DNA of 64,000 nt, taken from positions 496,001-560,000 of the forward strand of contig NZ_CABPSL010000001.1 of NCBI RefSeq assembly GCF_902459665.1. Direction: 5' to 3'. Positions 23,311 through 32,555 of this stretch are shown here, in pieces. The position numbers and the translations under genes were made by a program. Source of the stretch: Pandoraea cepalis. Its GTDB lineage: Bacteria > Pseudomonadota > Gammaproteobacteria > Burkholderiales > Burkholderiaceae. The notes beneath the pieces were generated by a model. That model saw nothing but the letters and a program-made list of their open reading frames with translations, had not been told where the DNA came from and did not search any database. Positions within the stretch are counted from its first letter, which is position 1. Each line of letters starts with the position of its first letter.

Positions 23311-24498
23311 ATGCTTTACCTTCTGGAACTGGGCTTTATCGGCCTGTGTATCGCGGTGCTGCCGCTGGGCTGGGTGCTGCTGCGCCGCGACGCGAACAAA
23401 TACCGCAAACTGGCCTGGGTGACGACCTTCCTCACGCTCGACCTGATCATGTTCGGCGGCTTCACGCGGCTCACGGATTCGGGGCTCGGGTGTCCTGACT
23501 GGCCGGGCTGCTACGGCACGTCGTCGCCGTTCGCCGCCCATGCGGACATTCATGCCGCGCAGTTGCTGCTGCCGAGCGGCCCGGTGACGTTCGTCAAGGC
23601 GTGGATCGAGATGGTTCACCGCTACTTTGCCATGGCCGTGGGCGTGCTCATCATTGCGCTGATGGTGACGGCCTGGGTGAAGCGACGCGAACTGAAGCAG
23701 TCGCCCTGGCTCGCCACCTGGCTGTTTGTGCTCGTTTGCGTGCAGGGAGCGTTCGGCGCCTGGACCGTCACGATGAAGCTTCAGCCAGTGATCGTCTCGA
23801 CACATTTGATGTTGGCGCTCACTTTATTGGCGTCGCTCGTTTGGTTGGCATCGCGCCAGATGCCGCTCGCCAGCGTGGCGGCCGACCCCGACGCGCTGCG
23901 CTGGCGCTGGGCCGCACTCTTCGGACTGGTGTTGCTGGTGTTCCAGATCGCGCTCGGTGGGTGGGTGAGCACCAACTACGCAGTGCTTGCCTGTACCGAT
24001 TTCCCGACGTGTCAGGGCCAGTGGGTGCCGCCGATGGACTTCCATAACGGCTTCAGGCTCTGGCGCGCGCTGGGGAAAACGGCCGGTGGTGAGGTGATTC
24101 CCATGGACGCGCTGGTCGCGATCCATTGGGTGCACCGGACGTTCGCGGTGGTGGTGGTGGCGTATCTGGCCTGGCTGGCGAGCCGGTTGCGACGTTTTGC
24201 CGCGCTCAGAAAGCCATCGGTCCTGGTGTTGATCCTGGTGTTCGCGCAATTCGCAACTGGCTTGTCGAACATCGTTTTCCAATGGCCGCTGCTCAACGCC
24301 ATCGCCCACAACGGCGGGGCGGCGATCCTGCTGCTATTGCTCGTTATGTTAAACTTCCGCATCCGCGCCGCCAAAACGGCGTTAATGGCGGCCCGCCTGA
24401 GCGATCAGGCTGATGACCTTCCGGCCCGCCAGAAGCCCCTCCCAGCAGCGCAGCCGGCTGCCGCTCCACTCGCCGGCGCCCCGACTGGCTCGGCGTAG
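23311..24498 (+). CDS. ctaA: Haem A synthase
   Basis: A 395-residue, eight-helix membrane protein of the CtaA/Cox15 family. It has the GGFTRLTDSGLGCPDWPGCYG segment, the haem-binding WIEMVHRYFA motif, the second-half equivalents (STNYAVLACTDFPTCQGQW, AIHWVHRTFA) and a conserved LQPVIVSTHLML. It oxidises haem O to haem A for the aa3 oxidase. The C-terminal 40 residues are A/P-rich and dispensable in appearance. ctaB follows after 18 bases. Confidence 0.95.
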   Translation: MLYLLELGFIGLCIAVLPLGWVLLRRDANKYRKLAWVTTFLTLDLIMFGGFTRLTDSGLGCPDWPGCYGTSSPFAAHADIHAAQLLLPSGPVTFVKAWIEMVHRYFAMAVGVLIIALMVTAWVKRRELKQSPWLATWLFVLVCVQGAFGAWTVTMKLQPVIVSTHLMLALTLLASLVWLASRQMPLASVAADPDALRWRWAALFGLVLLVFQIALGGWVSTNYAVLACTDFPTCQGQWVPPMDFHNGFRLWRALGKTAGGEVIPMDALVAIHWVHRTFAVVVVAYLAWLASRLRRFAALRKPSVLVLILVFAQFATGLSNIVFQWPLLNAIAHNGGAAILLLLLVMLNFRIRAAKTALMAARLSDQADDLPARQKPLPAAQPAAAPLAGAPTGSA

Positions 24499-24516
24499 CG
24501 CATTGCCTCTGAGTGT

Positions 24517-25422
24517 ATGAAAAGCACGACCCTTCCCCATCCGCCAGCGAGCCGTATCGCACAATACTGGGCATTGACCAAGCCCCGTGTGACGCAGCTC
24601 GCCGTGTTCTGCGCCGTGATCGGCATGTTCCTGTCCACGCGGGGCATGGTGCCGCTGCAGGTGCTGATCGGCGGCACCCTCGGTATCTGGCTGCTGGCTG
24701 GATCCGCCTTCGCCGTGAATTGCCTGATCGAGCAACGCGTCGACGCGCTGATGCGCCGCACGGCGTGGCGGCCGTCCGCTCGTGGCGAGATCGCGCCGTG
24801 GCAGATCATCGTCTTCTCGACGATCCTCGGCGCAGCCGGCATGGCGGTGCTCTATACGTTTACCAATGCGCTGACGATGTGGCTCACATTGGCCACGTTC
24901 GTCGGCTATGCGCTGATCTATACCATCATCCTCAAGCCGTCCACGCCCCAGAACATCGTGATCGGCGGCGCGTCGGGGGCCATGCCGCCGGCGCTCGGCT
25001 GGGCCGCGGCCACCGGTGCCGTGCCGGCGGATGCCTGGATACTGGTGCTCATTATCTTCGTCTGGACGCCGCCGCATTTCTGGGCGCTCGCGCTCTATCG
25101 CCGTCAGGATTATGTGAATTCGGGGCTGCCCATGCTGCCGATCACGCACGGCGAGAAATACACGCGTCTGCAAATCCTGCTCTACAGTGTGGTGCTGTTC
25201 GCGGTGTCCCTGCTGCCGTTCGCACATCGCATGAGCGGTTACGTGTACCTGATTTCGGCGGTCGTGCTCTCGGGCATCTTCCTCGGCTACGCGATCAAAC
25301 TGTGGCGCCACTATTCCGATGCGCTCTCGCGATCGATGTTCCGCTACTCGATCATCTACCTGTCGCTGCTGTTTGCCGCACTGCTGGTGGATCATTACGT
25401 TCAGATCTTCCTGCTCGGCTAA
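24517..25422 (+). CDS. ctaB: Protohaem IX farnesyltransferase (haem O synthase)
   Basis: A 301-residue UbiA-type prenyltransferase with about nine transmembrane helices. It has the LTKPRVTQL start, the first prenyl-binding loop around [15 protein letters not shown], the [13 protein letters not shown] segment and [17 protein letters not shown]. It converts haem B to haem O by farnesylation, feeding CtaA. Length and motifs are standard. ctaA lies immediately upstream. Confidence 0.95.
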   Translation: MKSTTLPHPPASRIAQYWALTKPRVTQLAVFCAVIGMFLSTRGMVPLQVLIGGTLGIWLLAGSAFAVNCLIEQRVDALMRRTAWRPSARGEIAPWQIIVFSTILGAAGMAVLYTFTNALTMWLTLATFVGYALIYTIILKPSTPQNIVIGGASGAMPPALGWAAATGAVPADAWILVLIIFVWTPPHFWALALYRRQDYVNSGLPMLPITHGEKYTRLQILLYSVVLFAVSLLPFAHRMSGYVYLISAVVLSGIFLGYAIKLWRHYSDALSRSMFRYSIIYLSLLFAALLVDHYVQIFLLG

Positions 25423-25566
25423 GCCCTTGCCGTTGGCGTTGCAGTCACGGGTTCGTGGTCCACAGTCGTTTGAGTCACGATGACAGGCGCGTTACGGTAT
25501 TCCTGGCCGGCGCGCCTGTTGTCTTTGCGCGACGCATTTTTTCATCCGTTTTTGGGGCATTCGTTC

Positions 25567-26169
25567 ATGAATCTGGCTGTCATCTGGTTGCGTCGCGCGC
25601 TGTTGCTGATGGGACTCACCGTGCTGCTCGCCGCCTGCGGCAACGACGGCCCGACGTTCCAGAGTCTCGATATCACCGGCAACAAGGCGTTTGCACAAAA
25701 CTTCTCGCTGCAGGATCCGCAGGGCAAGACGCGTACGCTCGCCGACTACAAGGGCAAGGCGGTGGTGATGTTCTTCGGCTACACGCATTGCCCAGACGTT
25801 TGCCCGACAACGATGGCGCAGCTCAATCAGGTCATGCAGAAGCTCGGTCCGGACGCGCAACGCGTGCAGGTCGTGTTCGTGACCGTCGATCCGCAGCGCG
25901 ATACGCCGGAACTGATGGGGCAGTATGCGCCTGCGTTCAACCCGACGTTCGTGGGGCTTCGTCCGGCCGACGATGCGGCGCTCAAGGCCGTTACCCAGTC
26001 GTTCCGCGTCGTGGTGAACAAGGTGGAAGGCTCCACGCCGACCAACTACACCATCGACCATACCGCGGGCATCTATGTCTTCGACCCGAGCGGTCAGTTG
26101 CGCCTGTTCATGCGTCCCGACGAATCGGTCGATGCGATGGCCAAGGATCTGCACACGTTGCTGAGCTGA
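25567..26169 (+). CDS. SCO family copper-chaperone lipoprotein
   Basis: A 200-residue Sco/SenC protein with a lipoprotein signal peptide (lipobox LLAAC, cysteine near residue 24) and a thioredoxin fold. The copper-binding motif is CPDVC in the FGYTHCPDVCPTT segment, with the partner histidine in YTIDHTAGIYVF. It metallates the CuA site of subunit II. The ATG at 25567 places the signal peptide at the N-terminus; the frame extends upstream to 25480. It closes the oxidase-assembly run and is followed by a terminator shared with the convergent cyd operon. Confidence 0.93.
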   Translation: MNLAVIWLRRALLLMGLTVLLAACGNDGPTFQSLDITGNKAFAQNFSLQDPQGKTRTLADYKGKAVVMFFGYTHCPDVCPTTMAQLNQVMQKLGPDAQRVQVVFVTVDPQRDTPELMGQYAPAFNPTFVGLRPADDAALKAVTQSFRVVVNKVEGSTPTNYTIDHTAGIYVFDPSGQLRLFMRPDESVDAMAKDLHTLLS

Positions 26170-26194
26170 GTCGGCATCGCGCGTGGCGTACAAA

Positions 26195-26222
26195 AAAATC
26201 GCGCCCCTCGGGGCGCGATTTT
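26195..26222. terminator. Bidirectional terminator between sco and cydX
   Basis: A 13-bp stem AAAATCGCGCCCC / GGGGCGCGATTTT with a two-base loop, flanked by A- and T-runs on both sides. It lies between the convergent sco and cydX genes and can end transcription in both directions. Confidence 0.85.
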
Positions 26223-26255
26223 CACTTCTGCCGACCCGGCCCCGAGCGGGAGCGC

Positions 26256-26378
26256 TCAGGGGCCATTGCCTTCCTGACTGCGGCGTTCGAGGTCGTCATG
26301 CGCTTCGAACCACATCACATTGATGATGCCGAACGCGAGCGCGAGGCCGAGGCCGAGAATCCAAGAGAAGTACCACAT
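26256..26378 (-). CDS. cydX: Cytochrome bd accessory subunit CydX
   Basis: A 40-residue single-helix protein starting MWYFSWILGLGLALAFGIINVMWFE, the defining sequence of CydX. It stabilises the haem-containing core of cytochrome bd oxidase. It lies 15 bases downstream of cydB in the cydP-cydA-cydB-cydX order. Confidence 0.9.
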   Translation of the reverse strand: MWYFSWILGLGLALAFGIINVMWFEAHDDLERRSQEGNGP

Positions 26379-26393
26379 GTCGCGACTCCTTGA

Positions 26394-27536
26394 TCAATAC
26401 ATCGTGTGCGGGTTGTCGTTGACCGTCTCGATCGTCACGCGTCCACGAATCACGCGATACACCCAGCCGGTGTAGAGCAGGACGATGGGCAGGAAGACGA
26501 CGACGGCAATGAGCATGATTTGCAGCGTGAGCTGACTCGAGGTGGCGTCCCAGACCGTCAGGCTGTTGCCGGGCACAGTAGCCGAGGGCATCACGAACGG
26601 GAACATCGAGAAGCCCGCGGTGAGGATGATGCCAGCCATCATCAGGCCAGTGACGACGAACGTCCACGCGTAGGCCCGGCTGGTCGCCAGCAGGGCCGCG
26701 AGCAGGGCGCACAAACAGGCAACGATCGGTGCCGCCATCATCCACGGGTACGTCTGATAGTTCGAGAGCCAAAGGCCGGGCCCCGTCGTGACCTGCTTCA
26801 GGAGCGGGTTGGCCGGCGAGTCGGTCGCGGCCATCTTCGTGATGGCGAAACCGTCGACATGCGTGGCGACGAGCACGCCCGCCACGAGGAACAGCAGCAG
26901 CGTGCCCAGCGCGGTGAGGCGCATGATGCGTCCGGCACGTTCGGCCACGATCGGATCGGCCTTCATGCGCAGATGGGCCGCGCCGTGCGTGAGCAGCATC
27001 AGCAGGCTCACGAGGCCGCACAGCAGCGCGAACGGATTGAGCAGCGCCCAGAACGAGCCGGTGTACGTGGAGCGCATGGTGTCGTCGAACGAGAACGGCA
27101 GGCCGAGCAGCAAGTTACCGAAGGCCACGCCGAACACCAGCGACGGCACCACGCTGCCGGCGAACAGCGCCCAGTCCCACGAATTGCGCCAGCGTGCGCT
27201 CGGCAGCTTGTTGCGGTAGTCGAAGCCGACCGGGCGCAGAAACAACGCGAAGAGCACGAGCAGCAGCGCCCAGTACAAGCCCGAGAACGCCGCCGCGTAG
27301 ACGAGCGGCCAGGCGGCGAACATGGCGCCGCCCGCCGTCACGAACCAGACCTGGTTGCCTTCCCAGGTGGGCGCGACCGTATTGATGATGACGCGGCGCT
27401 CCGCGTCGGTCTTGCCCAGGAAGGGCAGCAGCGTGGCCGTGCCCATGTCGAACCCGTCGAAGAAGGCGAAGCCGATCAGCAGTACGCCGATGAGCACCCA
27501 CCAGACCAGCTTGAGTACGGTGTAATCGATCATCAT
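26394..27536 (-). CDS. cydB: Cytochrome bd ubiquinol oxidase subunit II
   Basis: A 380-residue, multi-helix membrane protein with the N-terminal [15 protein letters not shown] motif and the WEGNQVWFV segment of CydB. With CydA it forms the high-affinity quinol oxidase that consumes oxygen without pumping protons. The start is ATG at 27536 (or 27533). cydA ends 21 bases upstream. Confidence 0.96.
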   Translation of the reverse strand: MMIDYTVLKLVWWVLIGVLLIGFAFFDGFDMGTATLLPFLGKTDAERRVIINTVAPTWEGNQVWFVTAGGAMFAAWPLVYAAAFSGLYWALLLVLFALFLRPVGFDYRNKLPSARWRNSWDWALFAGSVVPSLVFGVAFGNLLLGLPFSFDDTMRSTYTGSFWALLNPFALLCGLVSLLMLLTHGAAHLRMKADPIVAERAGRIMRLTALGTLLLFLVAGVLVATHVDGFAITKMAATDSPANPLLKQVTTGPGLWLSNYQTYPWMMAAPIVACLCALLAALLATSRAYAWTFVVTGLMMAGIILTAGFSMFPFVMPSATVPGNSLTVWDATSSQLTLQIMLIAVVVFLPIVLLYTGWVYRVIRGRVTIETVNDNPHTMY

Positions 27537-27557
27537 GATGTGGTGTCTCCCTGACGA

Positions 27558-29162
27558 TCAGACCGAAGCCGTCGGACGCTTGCCAACCATGGCCGCGCCG
27601 TCGGTCCCTTCGGTCTCGAAGTGATAGCGGCCGGTGTGCAGCGACGACGGGCCGAGCTTGACGTACTTCACCATCAGGAACATTTCGACGATGAGCAACG
27701 CGGTGTAGAAGATGATGAAGCCCGCGAGGCTCAGGTACAGGTCGGTTGCCGAGAGCGACGAGACCGAAAGGTGGGTCGGCAGCACGCCGGCGATGGTCCA
27801 CGGCTGACGCCCCATCTCGGCGACGATCCACCCGAATTCGATGGCGATCCACGGCAGCGGAATCGCCCACACCGTCCAGCGCAGGAACCACGCCGAGCGA
27901 GGCTTGAGCAGACGACGACGTGCGCACAGCCAGAACGCCCAGAGGAACGTGAACAGGAACAGGAAGCCCAGCGCGACCATGACGCGGAACGACCAGAACA
28001 CGGGCGCGACGGCCGGAATCGTATCGTTGGCGGCCAGGCGGATCTGCTCAGGCGTGGCGTCGACGACGTTCGGCGTGTATTTCTTGAGCAGCAGACCGTA
28101 GCCGAGATCGTCCTTGTATTTGTCGAACTCGGCGTGCATGGCCGGCGACGTGTCGCCGCCGCGCAGCTTCTCGAGGGCCGCGAAGGCGAGCATGCCGCGC
28201 CGGATGTTCTCCTCGTGTTCGTCGCGCAATTGCGTGAGGCCGATCACCGGCGTGTCGATCGAGCGCGTGGCGATCAGGCCCATCGCCCAGGGAATCTTCA
28301 CCGCATAGTCCGTGCGCGCTTCCTTCTGGTTCGGGAAGCCGAACAGCGTGAACGATGCAGGCGGCTTGGCCGTCTCCCATTCCGCTTCGATGGCGGCGAG
28401 CTTGACCTTCTGCACTTCGCCCGTGGTGTAGCCCGATTCGTCGCCCAGCACGATGACCGACAGCGTCGAGGCCAGACCAAAGCCGGCCGCGACGGCGAAG
28501 GAGCGCAGCGCGAACGGCACGTCACGGCGCTTGAGCAGGTACCAGGCCGAGATGCCGAGCACGAACATGGCGGCGGTGACGTAGCCGGCCGAGAGCGTGT
28601 GCACGAACTTCACCTGGGCCACGGGGTTGAAGATCACGTCCCAGATGCTGGTCAACTCCATGCGCATGGTCTCGTAGTTGAAGTGCGCGCCGACCGGATT
28701 GTTCATCCAGCCGTTGGCCACGAGAATCCACAACGCCGAGAGGTTCGAGCCCAGTGCCACCGCGAACGTGGTGGCTAGGTGGCCGATGCGCGAGAGCTTG
28801 TTCCAGCCGAAGAAGAACAGGCCGACGAACGTGGCTTCGAGGAAGAACGCCATCAGGCCTTCAATCGCAAGTGGCACGCCGAAGATGTCGCCCACATAGT
28901 GCGAGTAGTACGCCCAGTTGGTGCCGAACTGGAATTCGAGCGTGAGGCCGGTGGTCACGCCCATCGCGAAGTTGATCAGAAAGAGCTTGCCCCAGAACTG
29001 GGTCATGTCCTTGTAGATCGGCTTGCCGGTCATCACGTAGACCGATTCCATGATGACAAGCAGCCACGACAGGCCCAGGGTGAGCGGGACAAACAGGAAG
29101 TGATACAACGCCGTTATGGCGAACTGCAGGCGCGAGAGGTCAACGACTTCGCTACTGATCAT
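27558..29162 (-). CDS. cydA: Cytochrome bd ubiquinol oxidase subunit I
   Basis: A 534-residue subunit with the haem-bearing helices of CydA. The N-terminal RLQFAITALYHFLFVPLTLGL includes the haem b595 histidine, the periplasmic Q-loop includes GWIVAEMGRQPW further downstream, and the KLAAIEAEWET segment is present. It oxidises ubiquinol and reduces oxygen, active mainly at low oxygen. I chose the ATG at 29162, which has AAGGTG upstream; a GTG three codons earlier is possible. It overlaps the cydP stop by 11 bases. Confidence 0.96.
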   Translation of the reverse strand: MISSEVVDLSRLQFAITALYHFLFVPLTLGLSWLLVIMESVYVMTGKPIYKDMTQFWGKLFLINFAMGVTTGLTLEFQFGTNWAYYSHYVGDIFGVPLAIEGLMAFFLEATFVGLFFFGWNKLSRIGHLATTFAVALGSNLSALWILVANGWMNNPVGAHFNYETMRMELTSIWDVIFNPVAQVKFVHTLSAGYVTAAMFVLGISAWYLLKRRDVPFALRSFAVAAGFGLASTLSVIVLGDESGYTTGEVQKVKLAAIEAEWETAKPPASFTLFGFPNQKEARTDYAVKIPWAMGLIATRSIDTPVIGLTQLRDEHEENIRRGMLAFAALEKLRGGDTSPAMHAEFDKYKDDLGYGLLLKKYTPNVVDATPEQIRLAANDTIPAVAPVFWSFRVMVALGFLFLFTFLWAFWLCARRRLLKPRSAWFLRWTVWAIPLPWIAIEFGWIVAEMGRQPWTIAGVLPTHLSVSSLSATDLYLSLAGFIIFYTALLIVEMFLMVKYVKLGPSSLHTGRYHFETEGTDGAAMVGKRPTASV

Positions 29163-29472
29163 GGCGGACACCTTGACTTGGGGTGGGGGATGGCGCTTCG
29201 ACGGCTTGCGGCCCGATCAGGGCGCGCGCCACGACATCCGGCGGCAATTGCATGTGCTTGGCCATCGGGGCGTCGAAGAACGCGTGCTTCAGGATGAAAA
29301 GGAGTGCTACCTTGATCGCGAGGACGATCAGGATTTCGAACATGAAGCGGGACGGGCGGTTGCGCCAGCGCTGCATCGCCCAGGCACGCAGGGCGGCGAT
29401 GGCAGGACGCGACGCCGCGACGGGCGCGGCCGTGGCGGGAGGCTTCAGACTGCTAGGAGAGTGGGTGTCCAT
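29152..29472 (-). CDS. cydP: Cytochrome bd oxidase small subunit CydP
   Basis: A 106-residue protein with an A/P-rich, basic N-terminus and a C-terminal single-helix domain containing RFMFEILIVLAIKVALLFILKHAFFDAPMAKHM, typical of CydP in betaproteobacteria. It is encoded immediately upstream of cydA and overlaps its start, so translation is probably coupled. The N-terminal extension of about 45 residues makes it longer than the minimal CydP (about 60 residues). Confidence 0.85.
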   Translation of the reverse strand: MDTHSPSSLKPPATAAPVAASRPAIAALRAWAMQRWRNRPSRFMFEILIVLAIKVALLFILKHAFFDAPMAKHMQLPPDVVARALIGPQAVEAPSPTPSQGVRHDQ

Positions 29473-29856
29473 CCGTGACGGCTCCTGGCGTCGAAAGTCG
29501 TTGTGTCGGAAACCGCGTCGACTTTCGCCGCATTTTGCCTCATCGCTTGAAAATGTCAAACCGCGGCGCGGGGGCGGATGACACGCCGACGACGCCAGTT
29601 CGATGCGGATTCGAAACACGGGTCCGGCGCAGCGAACGGCCCCCGGGCCGTCCTTCGCACGTAGCACGGCCACGTACAGACAGATTGATTCTATCGACCG
29701 CGCTCGCCGACGACATTGCGATGCATCAAATTCGACGCAAATGAAGCGCGAACTTTCGAAGTCCAATAAAAAAACCCCGTGGATCTCACGGGGTTTCGGT
29801 GCCGGCGATGTCGTGTGGCAACGTGTCGCATTGCCGTCGACAATCCGATCGAGGTG
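29473..29856. other. Intergenic region between cydP and the rpoH 3' end
   Basis: About 380 bases that contain the promoter region of the cyd operon (minus strand) and, near its right end, the rpoH terminator. A near-match to an FNR/ANR box (TTGA-N5-TCAA, 29547-29559) is one base short of the usual spacing. No gene is supported here. Confidence 0.6.
29764..29796 (-). terminator. Rho-independent terminator of rpoH
   Basis: On the minus strand a 10-bp stem AAACCCCGTG / CACGGGGTTT with a five-base loop is followed by a run of T residues. It lies 60 bases downstream of the rpoH stop. Confidence 0.85.
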
Positions 29857-30795
29857 TTACGCAGAGGCTTGCAGCGCGCCCTTCATCTTCTTCATTGCGG
29901 CAACTTCGATCTGACGGATGCGCTCGGCAGACACGCCGAATTCGTCTGCCAGCTCGTGCAGCGTGGCGCCGCCGCTGCCGTCGTCGGCCACCGACAGCCA
30001 GCGCGCTTCGATGATGCGGCGGCTGCGTGCGTCGAGACGGCCGAGGGCCGTTTGCAGGCCATCGCTTTGCAGACGGTCGCGCTCGCGTGCGGCGATCACG
30101 GCGGTCGGCTCCTGGTGCGAGTCGGCCAGATACGCGATGGGGGCGAAGCTTGCGCTGTCGCTGTCGTCGCTATGCCCTTCGAGGGCGATATCGCCGCCCG
30201 ACATGCGCGTTTCCATCTCGACGACGTCTTCGCGCTTGACGTTCAGATCGCGGGCGACCTGATCGATCTCGTCCGGCGTGAACGCCTGCAAGCCTTGCTT
30301 CTGGCTGCGCAGATTGAAGAACAGCTTGCGCTGGGCCTTGGTCGTCGCAACCTTGACCGTGCGCCAATTGCGCAGCACATACTCGTGAATCTCGGCCTTG
30401 ATCCAATGCATGGCGTACGACACGAGTCGCACCCCTTGGGTCGGATCGAAGCGCTTGACGGCTTTCATCAGGCCGATGTTGCCTTCCTGGATCAGGTCGG
30501 CGTGCGGCAGACCGTAGCCGAGGTAGTTACGCGCGATCGACACCACCAGACGCAGGTGCGAGAGCACGAGCTGACGGGCGGCTTCGAGGTCGTCGTTCTC
30601 GCGCAGACGCTTGGCAAGCGACTGCTCTTCCTCGGCGGTAAGCAGCGGAATACGATGAACGGCTTGAATATAGCTTTCGATATTGCCCAGACTGCCCGGC
30701 AGCATCAATGCAGACGGGGCAAACGCAAGGGCTCGCGAAGTCGGCGCCGTGCCGGTGGCCGGCGTCGTCGGATGCAAAGTGGCGGCAGTACTCAA
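29857..30795 (-). CDS. rpoH: Heat-shock sigma factor RpoH (sigma-32)
   Basis: A 312-residue sigma-70 family factor with the RpoH-specific QRKLFFNLR box, region 2 (LIQEGNIGLMKAVKRFDP, SYAMHWIKAEIHEYVLRNWR) and region 4 ending in a helix-turn-helix (ADEFGVSAERIRQIEV). It directs transcription of heat-shock genes. The start codon is an unusual TTG at 30795, with AGGAG at good spacing; the next in-frame methionine is about residue 31. A perfect CIRCE element lies 35 bases upstream, so HrcA probably represses it. Confidence 0.95.
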   Translation of the reverse strand: MSTAATLHPTTPATGTAPTSRALAFAPSALMLPGSLGNIESYIQAVHRIPLLTAEEEQSLAKRLRENDDLEAARQLVLSHLRLVVSIARNYLGYGLPHADLIQEGNIGLMKAVKRFDPTQGVRLVSYAMHWIKAEIHEYVLRNWRTVKVATTKAQRKLFFNLRSQKQGLQAFTPDEIDQVARDLNVKREDVVEMETRMSGGDIALEGHSDDSDSASFAPIAYLADSHQEPTAVIAARERDRLQSDGLQTALGRLDARSRRIIEARWLSVADDGSGGATLHELADEFGVSAERIRQIEVAAMKKMKGALQASA

Positions 30796-30826
30796 GTGGC
30801 AGACTCCTGGTTAGCCTCTGGAAAGC

Positions 30827-30856
30827 ATTTTAGCACTCTCTTCGAATGAGTGCTAA
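30827..30856 (-). promoter_or_regulatory. CIRCE operator overlapping the rpoH promoter
   Basis: TTAGCACTC at 30830-30838 and GAGTGCTAA at 30848-30856 are separated by nine bases: an exact match to the consensus HrcA-binding CIRCE element. Read on the minus strand, TTAGCA and TAAAAT (with an 18-base spacer) form a plausible -35/-10 pair superimposed on the operator, so bound HrcA would block rpoH transcription. Confidence 0.92.
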
Positions 30857-31015
30857 AGACGTTAGAACCCTTACCGGGCGGGAAGTTTCCGCAATGTCGG
30901 GGTTTTCCAGCACCCCCCATCAAACGGGGAAAGTCACTGGCGCAAACGTCACGCGGATGGTGTAAATTGCAACCCAAGCCGCGCGCGTTTGGGGCGAAGA
31001 CGACGGGAGGTCGAC

Positions 31016-31399
31016 ATGGCGGAGAAGCAAATTGACGCGGTACGCGAACGCGAGTCGGCGCGCTTTGACGCGATGGTCGAAGGGGATGTCGAACAACTCG
31101 ACGCCCTCTTGGCCGACGGTCTCCACTACGTTCATTCGAATGGCAAACGCGAAAGCAAACGCGAATTTCTCGACGCGCTCACCTCGGGCCGCCGTCGTTA
31201 CCTCGACATCGATATCCGCGCACAGGAACTGCGCCAGTTCGGCGACACCGTGGTCGTCACGGGCAAGCTGAAGGTCGAACTGGAAACCGCCACCGGCTCG
31301 CTCGAGTCGCAAATGGCTTATACGGCGGTGCACGTGCTTGAGGCCAACGAATGGCACCTCATTTCGTGGCAGGCGACTCGTATGGCGTCGACCGACTGA
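31016..31399 (+). CDS. Nuclear transport factor 2-like (SnoaL/DUF4440) protein
   Basis: A 127-residue protein of the NTF2-like fold, with the ERESARFDAMVEGDVEQLDALLADGLHYVHSNG start and the WHLISWQATR end typical of DUF4440/SnoaL-type proteins. These small alpha+beta barrels bind ligands or catalyse simple reactions; no specific role can be read from the sequence. The ATG at 31016 has a GGGAGG ribosome-binding site. It is divergent from rpoH. Confidence 0.75.
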   Translation: MAEKQIDAVRERESARFDAMVEGDVEQLDALLADGLHYVHSNGKRESKREFLDALTSGRRRYLDIDIRAQELRQFGDTVVVTGKLKVELETATGSLESQMAYTAVHVLEANEWHLISWQATRMASTD

Positions 31400-31485
31400 A
31401 TCGCCAGTATTTCGTCAGGCCGATTAGGCCCCGCGTTCCCCTGGCACTCGCTGGATATGTGCCCCAAAACAGCATATTTGATTAA

Positions 31486-31508
31486 TTTCGGAATGAATTG
31501 TTCCGAAA
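31486..31508. repeat. Inverted repeat downstream of the NTF2-like gene
   Basis: TTTCGGAA and TTCCGAAA (8 bp each) flank a seven-base spacer in an AT-rich patch that stands out from the surrounding G/C-rich DNA. It could be a factor-independent end of the upstream transcript or a protein-binding site. There is no long T-run, so its role is unclear. Confidence 0.45.
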
Positions 31509-31598
31509 ATTATTGATTGTGCTCGGGTGCGGGCGTCGAAGTCCAGGGGGTGGCTCGCCGTTGCGCTCGAGCGTCGCTGGCGCGCGTGCGACGGCTTT

Positions 31599-32555
31599 CT
31601 ATTGGATGCGCCCCAGTGCCTGACGAATCACCTCGACTTGCCGGGCGATCGGCGCGGGCACGGCAACGGCGCCGGCCAGCACCGCTTCAATCCACTGCGC
31701 GGTTGCCGGTGCGTCGGCCGCCGGGAGCATCGGCGGCGTGCCCGTCGCACCGTCTTCCGCTTCCTGCCAAAGTTGGTAAGCCCCATCCGAAAAGCCGTCG
31801 ATGGCGGCCTGACGGCGGGCATCCGCGACCGGTTCGCCTTCCGTGCCACGCGCGAGCAGCACGCCCGGCGCCGGACTGTTGGCCGTGTCGGCAAACATCT
31901 CACTGAGCGTTTCGCGATATTCCGGGTGCGTGTAATTCACGAGCCGCAACGCGGGGCCGGCAAACGGCTGCAACAACTTCACCACGGTGTGGCCGGAGTT
32001 GCGAACACCCAGCGCCGAACGCATCTCCAGCAGTCGCTCCAGCGCCGGGGAAAGCGCCGCGATCGGCAGATAGGCGACACGACGCGTTCGCAGTGCCGCC
32101 TCGGCCTCGGTCGCCGATTGACAGGCGGCATGACCCAGTGCGGTAAAGATCGCCTGGGAGCCCACGCGATTCGCGCCGCTGTGATGCTGACCGTGCACGA
32201 GTACCGGAATCCCCTCGCGGGCGAGCAGCAAGGCAAGCAGCGGCGTGAGGTTCGGTTGCTTGCGCGCGCCGTTGTAACTGGGCAGCAGCACCGGTGGCGG
32301 GGCGTCGGTGGGGGCGGTGAGCGGCGTAAATGTCGCGTGTGCGGCGTCGAGCATCGCGCGCAGTTCGACCGGCGTTTCCCCCTTGATGCGATAGGCGATC
32401 AGAACCCCGCCCAGCTCCGCCGGGGCCACGCGGCCGGCGAGGATGGCGTCGAACAGGGTACGCGTCTCGTCGGCGTTGAGCGCCCGTGCGCCTTTCGCCC
32501 CGCGAGCGATGATTTTGAGCAGCGGTGCACAGGCGAAAGGAGCGGCAGAGGTCAT
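31599..32555 (-). CDS. YbiB-type DNA-binding protein (anthranilate phosphoribosyltransferase fold)
   Basis: A 318-residue protein of the glycosyltransferase family 3 fold, resembling YbiB/TrpD2. It has the ARALNADETRTLFDAILAGRV N-terminal helices and the central HGQHHSGANRVGSQAIF loop. E. coli YbiB binds nucleic acids and lacks anthranilate phosphoribosyltransferase activity. I chose the ATG at 32555, which gives the usual length; the frame continues upstream to 32648. It is convergent with the NTF2-like gene. Confidence 0.82.
   Translation of the reverse strand: MTSAAPFACAPLLKIIARGAKGARALNADETRTLFDAILAGRVAPAELGGVLIAYRIKGETPVELRAMLDAAHATFTPLTAPTDAPPPVLLPSYNGARKQPNLTPLLALLLAREGIPVLVHGQHHSGANRVGSQAIFTALGHAACQSATEAEAALRTRRVAYLPIAALSPALERLLEMRSALGVRNSGHTVVKLLQPFAGPALRLVNYTHPEYRETLSEMFADTANSPAPGVLLARGTEGEPVADARRQAAIDGFSDGAYQLWQEAEDGATGTPPMLPAADAPATAQWIEAVLAGAVAVPAPIARQVEVIRQALGRIQ

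Noticed and set aside
24513-26393. A 626-codon plus-strand open frame across ctaB and sco
   Set aside because: It is in a different frame from two well-conserved genes and its translation has no recognisable domain or membrane pattern.
29547-29559. FNR/ANR-like box (TTGA-N5-TCAA) upstream of the cyd operon
   Set aside because: The spacing is one base shorter than the accepted TTGA-N6-TCAA; appealing by context but not a match.
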